A stretch of DNA of 64,000 bases from Tamarix chinensis (Eukaryota > Streptophyta > Magnoliopsida > Caryophyllales > Tamaricaceae). Position 1 is the stretch's first letter. Each line of letters opens with the position of its first letter. Location: contig CM060174.1 in the NCBI GenBank assembly GCA_030549775.1, positions 30,756,117 through 30,820,116 of the forward strand, given 5' to 3'. Position numbers and translations under genes: made by a program. The notes under the pieces were generated by a model, which saw only the letters and a list, made by a program, of their open reading frames with translations, was not told the origin of the DNA and did no database searches. Below are positions 22,921-34,934 of this stretch, piece after piece.

Positions 22921-23423
22921 CCTCATTCACATGGATATAAAATATGAGAGTTGATTGAATAATGATAGACTAATGGCTTAAGGCCCAAAAGTATTGATCG
23001 TACCTTATAACTTGTTGATATGTGGCAACCTTGTTATATATGTGATTGTTATGTATGCACCTCTCATTACATATGCCTATTGCTTGCATTACGTGTTGCA
23101 TCGTGGGCCTGTTTTTAAGTGTGGAATTAAAGAGTTACTCAGTATCATAGTACTGAAGGGTTCCCTTCGTGTGGCCCCTGCCTATTCAATGGGTAGTGCC
23201 CCTTGTAGGTCTTTTCAGGTGCTACTCAAGTGGGCAACGGGAAAGAGAGTAAGGAATTATCCGGTACCATTAGGGTTTTTCTCTTTCTCTTTTAAATTTC
23301 TGGTTTTAATGTTAATGTTGTTAAACTAACCATCATTGGTGGATTTTATTCTTGTAAATGATTTGATGCGCTACTCTGATTTGAAAATGGATTCTTAATT
23401 GTGTTTTACACTTTTAGCCTTAG

Positions 23424-23469
23424 CACTTAGTACTGCAACGGTAGGAGTGAACCGGTCTAGTACTAAGTG
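23424..23469 (+). other. Conserved 46-nt stem-loop, LTR A copy
   Basis: The arms CACTTAGTACT and AGTACTAAGTG are perfectly complementary (11 bp). They enclose a 4x4 internal loop, a second stem CGGT/ACCG and an 8-nt loop. It lies 100 bp before the LTR end and is present in all six giant LTRs. Confidence 0.75.
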
Positions 23470-23569
23470 TGGTAGTAATATCCCCAGAATTCACGATTTT
23501 ATAATTTGCTTTCTCTAACTCTTTCAAATAAAACGAAATTTTTTAGTAGTGAATTTTGGGGGTGTTACA

Positions 23570-23644
23570 AATTACCCTATGATTGTAAATGTTGGCTTAA
23601 GCAAGATAGAAAGATGTGTATTGAGTATAATCAAACTTCATGGA
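23570..23644 (+). pseudogene. Short Athila fragment between solo LTR A and the chromovirus complex
   Basis: Directly after LTR A the plus-strand frame reads MIVNVGLSK and then VLSIIKLHGN, which continues the protease-RT linker broken off at 18170. The bases 23570-23574 (AATTA) are the right target duplication of LTR A, against AACTA at 18166-18170. At about 23645 the Athila sequence stops and minus-strand chromovirus RT begins, with no LTR at the junction. Confidence 0.7.
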
Positions 23645-25195
23645 AATTAGTAGGAATATGCCATGATTGTATAGCTTCCACCTTTGACGAATCAACTTGA
23701 ATACCATCCCAACTCACAATAAAACCTAGAAAGATCACCCTCTCCATTATAAAATCACACTTCTCCATCTTACTATAGAGCTTCACCTCTCTAAGCTTAT
23801 CAAATATCCTCTTCAAGTGTTGTATGTGCTCAAACTTGCTCTTGCTATATACCAAGATATCATAGAGGTAAACAACAAGAAAGACCCTAATAAATGGTCT
23901 ATGTACCTCCATCATCAACCTCATGAAGGAACTTGGTGCATCATATAGCCCAAATGACACCACCAACCACTCATACAACATGTACTTAGTCTTGAAAGCT
24001 GTCTTCCACTCATCCCCTTCCAATATCCTCATATGATGATAGCCGCTTCAAAGATCAATCTTTGCAAACATATTTGCACCATGTAACTAATCTAACATGT
24101 CATCCAACCTCGGCATCAGAAATCTATAATTGATGGTGATGTTGTTGATGACTCTAGAATCAATACACATCCTCCACATACCATCCTTCTTAGGAACTAA
24201 CAAAGATGGAACACGACATGGAATTATATTCTTCCAAATATAAACCCAGTCTAACAACTCTTGCACTTATTTTTGTAGCTCCTTAGCCTCCTCTGAATTG
24301 CATCTATTTGCTGGTTTGTTTGGTAGTGGAACTCTTGGCATAAGATCTAGGCAACTCTTCCAAAAACATATCGACATAATCTATCAATACTTGTTGTAAT
24401 TTTGAATCCATATTAGCATTCTCTTCTCATTGGACATCTTTTACAACTAAGGCATAACATGTCTTCTCATCTTTGATTGCTTCATTCATCTCATACTCCT
24501 TAAGGATCAACATCTCCATGCCACTCTTCTCTTTTTTCGTCCTACACTCAACATCCTTCTTTTTTTCCATTCCTCAAAACCTAATTCTCCCTATCTAGAT
24601 TAGGTTTGAGCTAAACTTCTTTTAGCACTTACACACCACATACTCATTAAGGACCCCGTCATGCACAACCTTCCTATCAAATTGCCACGGCCTCCCAAAA
24701 AAATGTGACAAGCATCCATAGGTAGAATATCACATAAAATATCATCAAAATAATTTCCAATCTTAAAGGATATTAGAGTTTGTTTGATTACCTTTATGCC
24801 TTTATCTTTGTTGAGCTATTGTAGTGAATATGGTCTTGGATGACCCTAGGTCTCCAAACCGAACTTTTTCACAATCTTTTCACTATCAATATTAGTGCAT
24901 GATCTACTTTCAATGATGAATTCACACACTTTTCACTAAATCTACATTTGGCCTTAAAAAATCTTCCCCCGTTGAGTAAGTAAAGGTTGTGGTTATACTT
25001 AAAGCACTCTTTATAACATATAGCAATGCACTTTTCCTTCTTCCAAAGCATCCTCTGGGATATCACTCTCCTCTTCTAGGTCTTCTTTCTCTTCACAAGC
25101 CTCCATATTTTCTATCTCTTTCAAAGTCAATGCCCTTTGGTTTGGAAAATCCTGAGCAAAGTGGCTATATTCCTACTAATGTCAACGAAGTTTGA
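23645..25195 (-). pseudogene. Partial second chromovirus gag-protease-RT, minus strand
   Basis: The frame from 24032 down to 23631 has GDEWKTAFKTKYMLYEW and the polymerase box VVYLYDILVYS, in which the first catalytic Asp of YLDD is Tyr. Upstream (24033-24330) are broken RT start motifs matching those at 57480-57690, and 24330-25195 corresponds to the protease and zinc-knuckle end of gag. It stops at about 25195 on the gag side, next to LTR-like DNA, and at 23645 inside RT, next to Athila. It is closely related to, but not identical with, the copy at 57192-58860. Confidence 0.75.
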
Positions 25196-25199
25196 TTAT

Positions 25200-26230
25200 T
25201 TTCAATTGCCCTATAAAATCTAAGAATTTATAGGTTTTGATATGTGTGGGAGGGTGTAATATTCAATTATATGGATCTAATGGTTTGAATGGAGTTTGGA
25301 TGAGATGCTAAAGGCTTGATGATGGTGTGTTTACAGACTAAAGTTTGGAAAGTGATGTAGATAAGATGATGGTGATTTGAATTATGGAAGAAGAATGATG
25401 ATGGTGATTCATCAATGGTGATGAATTAATGATGAATGTGATTTAAATATGATGGGATAATGACGGTGAGGTTTTGAAATTTATGGTTTGGATGATGGTT
25501 AGAGTCATGGTTTAGGGTTAGGGTTAGTGTTTGGTTTGAAAAAGAGGAAATAAGGTGGTGTTTTGTTGGTATAGATTGTTAGGGTTTCGGTTTTTCATAT
25601 ACCAATATAGGGTTTGGTTTAGCCACAAAATAGAGTATAAATTTGATGGTAATTAGGGTAGGAAAATATGAATTAAGAATAGTAGAAAATATATAGATTA
25701 ATATCTATTTTACATAGATGAAGAGATTAAAACATTCAAGTCAAACTATTAATATAGATTCAATTTACTTGAGCTTGAACTCATATATAATTCATTTAAT
25801 GTTTATATTTAACTTCAATTATTCATTTAATACTGATCATACATGCCATATGCTCGACATTTATGAATAATATAACCTTTAAACCACTAGCTAAAGCATA
25901 TTCCTAAAGATTCCAAGCTAAAAGATATTATACTACTTTATGATACTTTATGCTAACTTTATTCTTGTACTTTATTAATTGATTAATAAATTATCTAAAT
26001 CACTTAATAATGATAAAGAATTCTGCTAACATCCTTCTCATGCATGTTGTTACTCCCTCCTTGCATACAATGTATGCCATGCATATGCATGTTGATATTT
26101 AATTACATGCTTGTTACATTTCGAGCAATGTAACCATCCTTTGGTCTTTAAATATTTAGGAGACACTTTTCAAATGAAGAATAATTGGTTCCATAATTAT
26201 AATATCCAATCTTGAGTGTTTTCTTCTACA
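25200..26230 (-). mobile_element. 3' LTR of the minus-strand chromovirus
   Basis: Bases from about 25415 to 26230 match 59690-60442 along their length (shared words include GGTGGTGTTT.GTTGGTAT, GAAGAATAATTGGTTC and CTTGAGTGTTT). On the minus strand the LTR opens TGTAGAAGAAAACACTC, preceded by the purine tract AAGGGGAGAATGA (26231-26243). The distal end near 25200 is not clear: 25200-25415 does not align well with the other copy. Confidence 0.65.
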
Positions 26231-27330
26231 TCATTCTCCCCTTGTTGATTTGAATTTACCCTCAAAGTTGCATCTCCATAGTAAGGGCTATTATCTCTAA
26301 CGTTGAATGTCCTTGACACCCAGCCATATGAATCTAACAAATAAAGATCATAAGCACTTTCTCCAAAATTTTGAAGTACATTGAAAGGACCATCCACCCT
26401 TGGCATGAGCATGTGTTTCCTTGGATTAAGAAATCTATCCTTCCTCAAGTGTAACCATACCAAATCTTCTGGTTGAAAAGCATATTGGATTCTATGCTTG
26501 TTTGCTCTTATCTTATACAATTCATTTGCCTTCTCCATATTTTGCTTGATTTATTGATGTAATTTTTGAAATAACTCCACTCTCTCTTGTGCATCATAAC
26601 TCTTCACTTCACCCTTCTTCAATGGCACCATATTAATTGGCACATATAGATTAGTACCATATACTATCTCGAATGGACTAGAGCTTGTTGTAGTAGAAGG
26701 AATTTGATTGTAAGAAAAATCCACATTTGCTAACTTGATATCCCAATCCTTAGCACTCTTACTCACCAATCCCCTTAGCAAAGTACCCAATGTTCTATTA
26801 GTAACGTTGGTTTGTCCATTCGTTTGAGGATGATGTGATATGCTAAATAGAAGCTTTGTTCCTAGCATGTGCCATGAAGTCTTCCAAAAATAGCTTTGGA
26901 ACTTCACATCTCTATCTGGAACAATACTTCTCAAAATTCCATGCAACCTCATGATCTCCGTGAAGTATAAATTCGTAACATGGGTAGCATCATTGGTCTT
27001 GTGACACGGAATAAAATGAGCCATTTTTGAAAATTGATCCACTAGAACCATAATAGAATCCTTACCTCATTGTGTCTTAGGTAATCTCCAGATAAAATCC
27101 ATGCTAACACCTACCTATGGTTGAGTTGGAATAGGTAAAGGTACATATAACCCTTTGTGAAAGAAACTCTTACTCATTTGATACGTAGCACAACTAGCAA
27201 CCATTGCTTTTACTCCCTTTTGCATTTTGCCCAATAGAAATGTTCATGCAACAACTCCAAAGTCTAGGAAGCTCCAAAGTTTCTAGTAATTCCTCCTTCA
27301 TGCACCTCTATTATTAGCAAGTCTCAAACT
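26197..27330 (-). pseudogene. Integrase of the minus-strand chromovirus
   Basis: The frame 27051-26551 covers the core from [15 protein letters not shown]. It keeps PDRDVKFQSYFWK with the second Asp, but has GQTNVTNRTLG where the family has [11 protein letters not shown], so the catalytic Glu is Asn. The frame 26538-26197 holds the C-terminal part (YAFQPEDLVWLHLRKDRF, NVRDNSPY). It runs across the purine tract into the LTR, as in the plus-strand chromovirus. The zinc-binding part (27060-27320) is broken by stops. Confidence 0.85.
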
Positions 27331-27846
27331 AAAGTCTTTAGTACACATAATTTGTTGTGCTTGAATAAGAACCCATCTTGAATAATATAATCTCCACAAC
27401 TCCTTTGTTTCTTGTACCATTCAAAGATCATCGCAGAATCATCATCTATGGTATATTGACTCTTTAACATCTTGAACCCCAAAAGATTTGCATCCATCAT
27501 GGTCCTCCTCAATAATGCATTTGCCACGACATATTCTTTGCTACCCACATGTCTTGTAGAAAAGATAAATGTCTGCAAGAAGCTTATCTATTTAGCATGT
27601 CTTAGACTCACCTTCTTTTGACCACGCAAATACTTCAAACTCTTGTGATCTGAATGAAATACAAAAGGCTTGGGTCTCAAGTAATGACTCCACATCTCCA
27701 AGCAATGCACTATAGCATAGAACTCTTTATCGTAGGTAAAAGATTTGAGTCTTGCTCTATTTAACTTCTCAGTATAGAAAGCAATTGACTTCCTTTCTTG
27801 TGCAAGCACACCCCCAATGCCTACACCACTCACATCACATGTTACA
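27324..27846 (-). pseudogene. RNase H end and integrase linker of the minus-strand chromovirus
   Basis: The frame 27833-27588 reads MSGVGIGGVLAQE, TYDKEFYAIVHCLE and FHSDHKSLKYLRGQKK, the RNase H landmarks after the first acidic residue. The frame 27578-27324 continues with the ADALLRR-like end and the linker before integrase. The domain's beginning lies across LTR B at 37655 and above. Confidence 0.85.
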
Positions 27847-28129
27847 TGAAATGGCCCAAAACCTAATTTTAAGATTTTAATTAGACAAGGATTTATAATG
27901 GAAATTAATTAAATTAACTATTTTTATTAAAATAAAAGGGGATTTAATTAGGGAAATTTAAGAAGAAAATAATAATATTTTTATTAGAAAAGTTTGGGTA
28001 TTTTGCTAATTAAAATGGAATTTATGAAAAATCTTTCAAAAATCCTAAATTAGCCTAAAAAGGGATTTAAATATTATTTTATTAATATTTAAATTAATTT
28101 AATTGACCCTAACCCACCTATTTTCTTTT

Positions 28130-28240
28130 TTCCCTTTTCCTTTTTCCTTTTTCCTTTTCTTTTCTTTTCTTTTCTTTTCTTTTCTTTTCTTTTCTTTTCT
28201 TTTCTTTTCTTTTTCTTCCCTTTTCTCTCTTCTTTTCTTT
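28130..28240 (+). repeat. (TTTTC)n microsatellite in LTR B
   Basis: About a dozen consecutive TTTTC units lie within a longer T/C-rich run. It occupies the same place as the interrupted T/C-rich runs in LTRs A (18490), C (31845) and D (39650). Confidence 0.9.
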
Positions 28241-29504
28241 TTCTTCCTCCTTACCCTAACTGGGCTTGTCCGCAATCCACTTGCCTTCTTCCTTTTTCTC
28301 CTTCTCATGGCCTGCTTATCTTCTTTCTTTTCTCTCCTGCTGTGGCCAAAACGCCCCTTTTTTTTCTTCCTTCGGTGCCATAGGACGACATGTCATCCTT
28401 TCTTCTTTTTTCCCCCAAACTGCTACGCTTTGTTCCCTTCTTTTAATTGTTGGTGCCCGGCCAGTTCTTCCTTTCTTTTTCTTTATTTTATTTTCTTTAA
28501 GGATCCCTGATCCACGCCATCTTCTTCTTCTTCTTCTTCTTCCTTCTTCCTTCTCCATTTGACCTGCAATTGTCTAAAGCTCCTACTACCGGCCACGCCC
28601 GATTTGACCGGCCATTTTCCCCTCTCTCCCTCGCCTAATCGATGGCCATATTAAGCTAACCAGCCTTTCATCCCTCTTCTCGCGTAGTTCCTCCTTTTCT
28701 TGCACAACACCCTACCACGTTTTTAAAATTCCAACTGCCAACCATCACCACCGGTGAGCTCTAATTGACCTTCCTTATTCCCTCATCGTTCCCCTTACCC
28801 TATCCTCTCCTTTTACTCTATAAACACCCCCATAATTAGCCCTATTTGAGCTTTTGATTTCAACCTAGAAAACTTTTACCCCTTGCACCGTCGCCCCTTC
28901 AAACTCTATTACCGCTGCCTTCAGCCAACTATGCCACCCTATTTACCCACCCGACTAGTCCTTGCACTGCACTCTAACTAATTAAACCACCCATATCCCT
29001 TAATTTTCCCTACACAAGCCACCCCAGCCCTGGAAAGTTTGCTTCCCAATCAGCCCTTTCTTCCACCTGCACCACCCTTTACACCACCCTTAGTTACCAC
29101 TTCTGTAGTTGCCATTGACCCTTTCACCTTCCAAAAGCCTCTTCAAAATTCCCTCTATCTCCCCTACCTTTCTTTTCTCGTTCCTCCCTCTCCTCTTCTC
29201 TCTTTCTCTTCTTCTTCCATTTTTGGCCACCACTGCTGCCACCATGCGCCGCCACCACCTTCATTCTACTCCTCTCCACCTAGGAAACCCTAAATACCCC
29301 AACTCCCATCTTCATTCTACCTCTCCTTTTCCTAGCATCCAACTTTTCCTCTTTTCTTCTCTTTTTCCAGCCACCGCTGCCACCACCGTGCACCACCGCC
29401 GATGCCACCTATCACAGCCAACCCAATATAGAACCCTAAACCCTCAACCACTTTTCACTATTTATACAAGCCTTATTTATTTTATTTTAATTTATTTTAA
29501 TTAT

Positions 29505-29593
29505 TGCAAATATATTATTATTATTATTATTACTACTAATGATATTCTTATTATTTATATTGATGGTCGAAGCCCTGTTGTATTCTTATTTCG

Positions 29594-29628
<35 letters not shown>

Positions 29629-29923
29629 TACTACTACTATTACTATTATTTTCAACATTAGTATTATTATTCTAGATAGGGCCAAGACCTTATTATGTGT
29701 ATTTCAAAATTTAGTAGTAGTATTATAAATATCATGTCTTATTATTATTAATGTCATTAATATTTTTATTATCATTAGTATTTGTTATTTTTATTAGTGT
29801 TATTTTTATTATTATTATTTATTAAGTTTATTATTATTCAATGTAGGGTCAAAATGCTACTTCATTTTACCTTTGATTATTATCATTACTAATATTACCA
29901 TTATGATTATTATCATTTTGCAA

Positions 29924-29960
<37 letters not shown>

Positions 29961-29967
29961 GTTATTA

Positions 29968-30014
<47 letters not shown>

Positions 30015-30101
30015 TTGGTAAAGGGTCGAAGCCCTTATTTCACTTTCATTTTAAATTATGCCACTTTCATTATTATTAGTAGTAACAATATTTTTATTAT
30101 G

Positions 30102-30134
<33 letters not shown>

Positions 30135-30200
30135 GTTATTATTAATATTTTTTTAGTATTATTTATAATATCATTCTTATTATTATTAGAATTAAATATT
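29505..30200 (+). repeat. TTA microsatellite region in LTR B
   Basis: Several TTA/ATT runs of up to about 25 units are separated by short unique segments containing GGGTCGAAGCCCTTATT-type words. Tyr/Ile-rich frames here are artefacts of the repeat. Confidence 0.95.
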
Positions 30201-30759
30201 CAATCCCTATATTATCAACTTTTACAATGTTAATATTATTTCTTATATCTTTAGCTAAATTAGTAATTAGTTAATGCCATTTTTTTTATTAATATGTTAT
30301 TATTTTATCAAAAACCTAGTCTTAGAATAAATTAGTAAATAGTGATATTTTAGTAGGAGGGAATTTAATCTTTATTTTTTCCTTTATATATAGGTGAGAC
30401 CGGTTAAAGCCCTAAGGAGGCGTAGGAGCATGCTCTAAGACCGGTGTCGTCTTAGGTAAGGGTGTAACTAAGTCCTTATGTGTTTTATGTGTATTATATG
30501 CTTTGGATGCTTATATAATGTTGTGTTGTGTATCATGTGTTATTAGTCAACTCTTTTATGTTGACTATTCTATGTATCGAGCAGCTTGGAGTTAAGGTAT
30601 GATTGTGTACCTTCTTATTATATATGTTGATATGCATATATGGTGAAGATTTGTGGAATGTGATGTAATGTGTTGTGACCCTTTAGACATGCATGTGAGG
30701 ACGTAAAATGTGGTATGGTGTGGGGGAAAGGATAAAAAAGGAAGGCGAGAAGTGAGTTG

Positions 30760-31260
30760 ACGAAAAGGGAAAGAGGTTGATCAAGGGGAGTAAGTTGACA
30801 AAAGAGGATAGAGGTTGACCAAGGGAAGTAAGTTGACCAAAGGGGAATAAGTTGAATAGGGGATGTGAGTTGACCTAAATAATTTAATGATCTATGAGTG
30901 GAGGAATAAAATGGGGGTTTTAAATAAAATAAAAAATTAGGATAATCTATGGTTGTGCATGGGAGAGTTTATGGCTTTGCATGGGAGAATCAAGGGTTTT
31001 ATATGGTATAATCTATGATTCTGCATGGGAGAATCTAATCTATGGTTTTTTATAGGGAATCAAAGCTAGGGTTTTATAGGGATTGAACCTAGAGTTTGGT
31101 ATGGATGAATCTTGGGTTTTGCAAGGAGGAATCTAGGGTTTTGAGTGGAGGAATATAGCGTTTTGTGTGGAGGAATCTAGGGTTTGCATAGAGGAAACTA
31201 GGATTTTTATGGTTAAATCTAGGGTTTCACGTGGGAGCTTTAGGATTTTGCATGAAAAAT
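30760..31260 (+). repeat. Short tandem repeats in LTR B
   Basis: AGTTGACCAAGGGA-type units (30760-30880) are followed by units of the form GGGAGAATCTA and TATGGTTTT or GGGTTTTG (30940-31260), near 27 bp. The same two arrays occur in D (42150-42300 and 42350-42620). C has the second, expanded (33990-34520). Confidence 0.8.
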
Positions 31261-32464
31261 TCAAAAGGTTGCCTGGGATGCGTAAAGTCTACATGGGAGA
31301 GAAAGTTACATAGGAAAAGTTGATTTGGGGTGTGAGGAAGGTAATGGAAGTGTTTTTTTGGGGTTTGAACGCTTTGGGTGGAAAATAAAACGTGCAACAA
31401 TATAAAGGTGAAATGCCCCGAAAATTCCTAATTCTAAATATTATATTTAAATGAGGTTTTATCATAAAGATTAATTAAATAAATTATTTTAATTAAAATA
31501 AAAGAAAATTAATTAGGGCAAATCAAGAATAAATTTATAGTATTTTAATTAGGAGGAATTTTGGGTATTTTAGCTAATTAAAGATTTTAATTTGGAAATT
31601 TATTTAAATAAATTATTTTATTTAAAATAAGAATGAGAAAATGGTTTTAATTTAATAATAATTTTATAAATAATTTAATTGGAGGAATTTAGGGTGTTTT
31701 GATAATTAAAATGGAATTTATGGAAAATATTTTAAATATCCTAATTTAGCCTAAAAAGGGATTTAAATATTATTTTATTTAAATATTATCATTTTTAAAT
31801 ATCCTAAATATTTAGATTAATTTAATTGGCCATAATCTATTTTTTTTCTCCTTTCCTTTTCCCTTTTTCTTTTTCTTTCTTCCTTTTTCCTTTTCTTTTT
31901 CTTTCTTTTTCTTCTTTTTCTTTTTCCTCTTCTTTTTCCCCGTTTGGGCTGCCCTCTCCCACGGCCCAATCTTTTTTCCCTTCTTCCTTTTCCTCGGCCC
32001 AGCCCGCGCCCGCGTGGCCTCCTTCGTCCGACTCCACCGCGCCGCGTTTTGGCTCCGTTTACACCGAAACACATCATTCAGTTTAATGAGGCCCTCACCG
32101 CGCGCAAACCAACCCGGTTCTCCCTTTTTCTTTTCTTTCTCCGGCCGACCGGTCCGCCTCCCTTCCTTCTTCCTTCTTCCTCCTTCCTCCTCCGTCGCTA
32201 CGACGCAAGCTTCGACCCCATCAATGGTTCTCCTGCTACGGTGATTAATACCGCCCGTTTCTTGTCTCATTGCCTTCCTCTTAACTCCAGGAATAAATTG
32301 GCATAATTTTTGTGCGTTAACTCTCGCCCGTTTCTCCTCCCCAACCTCTCGAAATTTCGAGCAAACCAAACGATGCCTGACCATTTTCTGCCACCGGCCA
32401 CCCAAATTATTGCATTTAACACTTCCATGTCGACCTCCAGCTCCTCTTTATCCATTCCAACATC

Positions 32465-32472
32465 TATAAATA
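32465..32472 (+). promoter_or_regulatory. TATA box in LTR C
   Basis: TATAAATA lies 1056 bp from the LTR start. The matching words are TATAAA in B (28819, 972 bp from the start) and TATAAATA in D (40226, 999 bp). The shared position and flanks (CTATAAATA with CCCC following in B and D) support a real promoter. Confidence 0.6.
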
Positions 32473-32999
32473 GCCAAGTTGTAGGAGTTTTGAAGATTTT
32501 CTTCCCCGAAAACCCTCGGCCCGAGCTGCCGCCACCCCAACTTCAGACCCCTCTTCCGCCGCCGACAGCCAACCTCAGCGCCACCGAAACATTCCATTCT
32601 CTTCCCTGAAATTTCACCTAATTAACTAAACCATTTTCACCTCTTGATTCTTCTTGTACGAGCCTCAATAATCATGCAAATTTAGATGCTCATTTCACCG
32701 AATATTTGACCCCGAAGCTTTAAACCGCCTTCCGCCGCCGTGTGCCGCCACCTTTGGCTGCACCACCACCATCATTTTGTCCCTCTCCTCCTGGGCAACA
32801 ATAAACACCTCTTATATCAACTCAATTTTCCCTATCTTTTTCCCAACATCCATCTTTCCCTCATTTCTTCTATTTTTCCGGCCACCGCCGCCGCCGTCGT
32901 GAACCATCGTTGGTGGCACCTATCCCCACCAGCTTAAGGTTGAACCCAATACCCTCTCAACCATTTTCCATATTATTATAAGCCTTATTTAATTTATTT

Positions 33000-33570
33000 C
33001 AATTATAGGCATATAAATACCATTATTATTATTCTTAATATTTATATTCTTAATATGTTTTATTATTATTTGATGTGAAATTTATGCTGAATTGTACTTG
33101 TAGGGTGGAGAGTGGTAATAAAATAATTTTATTGTTAGTTTTTAATTTTAAGTTATTAATTGAATTATTATGGGATTATTTTCATTCTTCTTCTTCTTAT
33201 TATTATTAATATTATAATTATTAGAATAATTATATTAACGTTTTATTAATTTTTCTGGAAAATCTTAGGCCCTAATTTTGTATTGACGTTTGCACTTATT
33301 TATTTGAGTATTATTATTTCTACTGTTCTTATAACCATTAATAATAATATTATCATTATCTTTATTATTTTGATATTATTATATATGTTATTAATTTTAT
33401 TATTAATATTAAATAAATGGTAAGTCATTAGTTATTTGAAAACTTATATGTTGTTGTTATTGTTATTATGGTTATTATTATTATTACTATTGTTAGTATT
33501 ATTTATATTCTCATTGATATTAGTTTTATTAATTTTGATATTATTATATTAGTATCATTATTATCATTAG
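33000..33570 (+). repeat. Interrupted TTA/ATT microsatellite region in LTR C
   Basis: TTATTATTATT-type runs are broken by substitutions. The place is the same as in B and D, but the runs are shorter. Confidence 0.85.
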
Positions 33571-33989
33571 GGTAAAATCTTTAACCCTATATTATCAAGG
33601 TTTATAATATCTCTTTTATTTTTATGTCTTTCGCAAAGTTAGAATTTTGTTAAGGGTAGTATTTGGTCAAAGCCTAAGGAGGAGTAGGAACGTGCTCCAA
33701 GACCGGTGTCGTTTCAGGTAAGGGGTGCTAAGGCCTTTTATGTGCTAATGTGCATTGTGTGATTCATATGCTATGCATTCTATGTTTATGATTATTAATT
33801 ATGCCGTATATGATATGACGTGGAGTTGAAGTATGTTTTCGTATGGCATGTGTATTATTGTGTATGACCCTGTAAGACATGCATGTGAGGATGTTGATAT
33901 GATTTTAGGTGGGAGAAAGGATGAAAAAGGAGGATGGGGAAAGAAGTTGACTAAGGGAAGTGAGTTGACCTAATTTTATGAATTTATAA

Positions 33990-34520
33990 GGATTAATCTA
34001 ATGCATGGTTTTATTTGGAAGAGTGTAATTTATGATGTTATATGGGAGAATCGAATTATTGTTTGTTTGGGAGAATCCAGTTTATGATTTTAAATGGGAA
34101 TAATCTAATTTATGATTTATCTGGTGAAATCCAATTTATGGTTTTATATGGGGAAGTTTAATTTATGGTTTGGTATGATTTTGTGTGAGAGAATTTAATC
34201 TATGGTTTGTATGGAAGAAGTTAATTTATGGTTTTGATTGGGAGAATCTAATTTATGGTTTTGCGAGGAAGGATCTAATGTAAGGTTTTATATGGATGAA
34301 TCTCTTATTTGATATGGTTCAAATCTAGGGTTTGATATGGATGAATCTTTGGGTTGTATATGGTTTGAACTTAGGGTTTGGTAAGGATGGATACTTAGTT
34401 TGGTATGGATGAATCTTTGGGTTTTATATGGTTTGAATCTAGGGTTTGGTATGAATGAATCTTTGGGTTATGTGGATTGAATTTAGGGTTTTGTATGATG
34501 ATATTTTGGGTTTTTCATAA
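33990..34520 (+). repeat. 27-bp-class tandem repeat in LTR C
   Basis: About 18 degenerate units carry GGGAGAATCTAATTTATGG or the variant ATGGATGAATCTTTGGG. The unit drifts from one form to the other along the array. Confidence 0.8.
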
Positions 34521-34934
34521 TGGTTAATGGTTGTGGTATTAGGGTTTGCATGGAAGTTAATAATTGCATGGGATGTGTAAAGTTTGTATGAGAGTGAAGT
34601 TTATGTATGGAACGCTGATTTGGGATTTGAGGAAAGTAATGTAAGTGTTTTTTGGGTGATTGAACATTTGAAGGGAAAATAGTGCGTGGAGCATTATATG
34701 GGTACGTAGGAAACCAAGCTAGGGTTCGTGTGGATAATTAGGGTTTGGTGCAACTGCTTAGGGTTTTTGCGGTATGAGGTTTTTTTGGTGATTAAAGTGG
34801 AGTCATGAGGATGGAATTTATGAGTTACAATGTGTGAAGTGTTAAAGGAGTGATTCATGCTTGTCTAGGGTGAAAGCCTTTGAATAAGATACTTAATACA
34901 TTAATCACGTAAAGTGGAAGATGTTGAGACGGGC

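Larger units (their letters stand above)
19927..23218 (+). other. Candidate intron inside LTR A
   Basis: The donor-like CCG/GTAAGA begins at 19927 and the acceptor-like CTTTTCAG/GTGC ends at 23218, 351 bp before the LTR end. The positions match those in the other five giant LTRs. The intron would contain the minisatellite and both other tandem arrays. This is inference from sequence; splicing is not shown. Confidence 0.35.
18171..23569 (+). mobile_element. Giant solo LTR A (5399 bp) in the plus-strand Athila-type element
   Basis: It starts TGTAATCCCCC and ends GGGGGTGTTACA, inverted terminal bases with TG/CA as expected for an LTR. It is flanked by AACTA (18166-18170) and AATTA (23570-23574), a 5-bp duplication with one C-to-T change. 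The Athila frame resumes after it. No gag, pol, PBS or PPT of its own is present, so it is a solo LTR. The layout is a pyrimidine- and GC-rich block, AT-rich DNA, a 1.4-kb minisatellite, two further tandem arrays and a conserved 3' end. The GGGGTGTTACA end recalls Tekay/Del-type long LTRs, but this cannot be confirmed without an internal region. The plus orientation is inferred from that end. Confidence 0.85.

Noticed and set aside
18171..23569. Giant elements as non-autonomous DNA transposons, because their ends are inverted (TGTAAC...GTTACA)
   Set aside because: TG/CA ends with 5-bp target duplications, an internal TATA box and one-sided structure fit LTRs better. The complementary ends extend only about 15 bp, and LTR ends of long-LTR Ty3/gypsy elements can show this.
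25505..25532. Interstitial telomere repeat (TTTAGGG-like words)
   Set aside because: Only two to three imperfect units lie within an old chromovirus LTR. The related copy at 59790-59870 has scattered AGGGTTT words but no array, so this looks like chance.
29873..30233. Tyr/Ile-rich frames
   Set aside because: They are translations of TTA/ATT microsatellites.
31080..31260. Telomere-like CTAGGGTTT repeats
   Set aside because: The words are part of a 27-bp-class tandem repeat in LTR B with a different period and are not telomeric.
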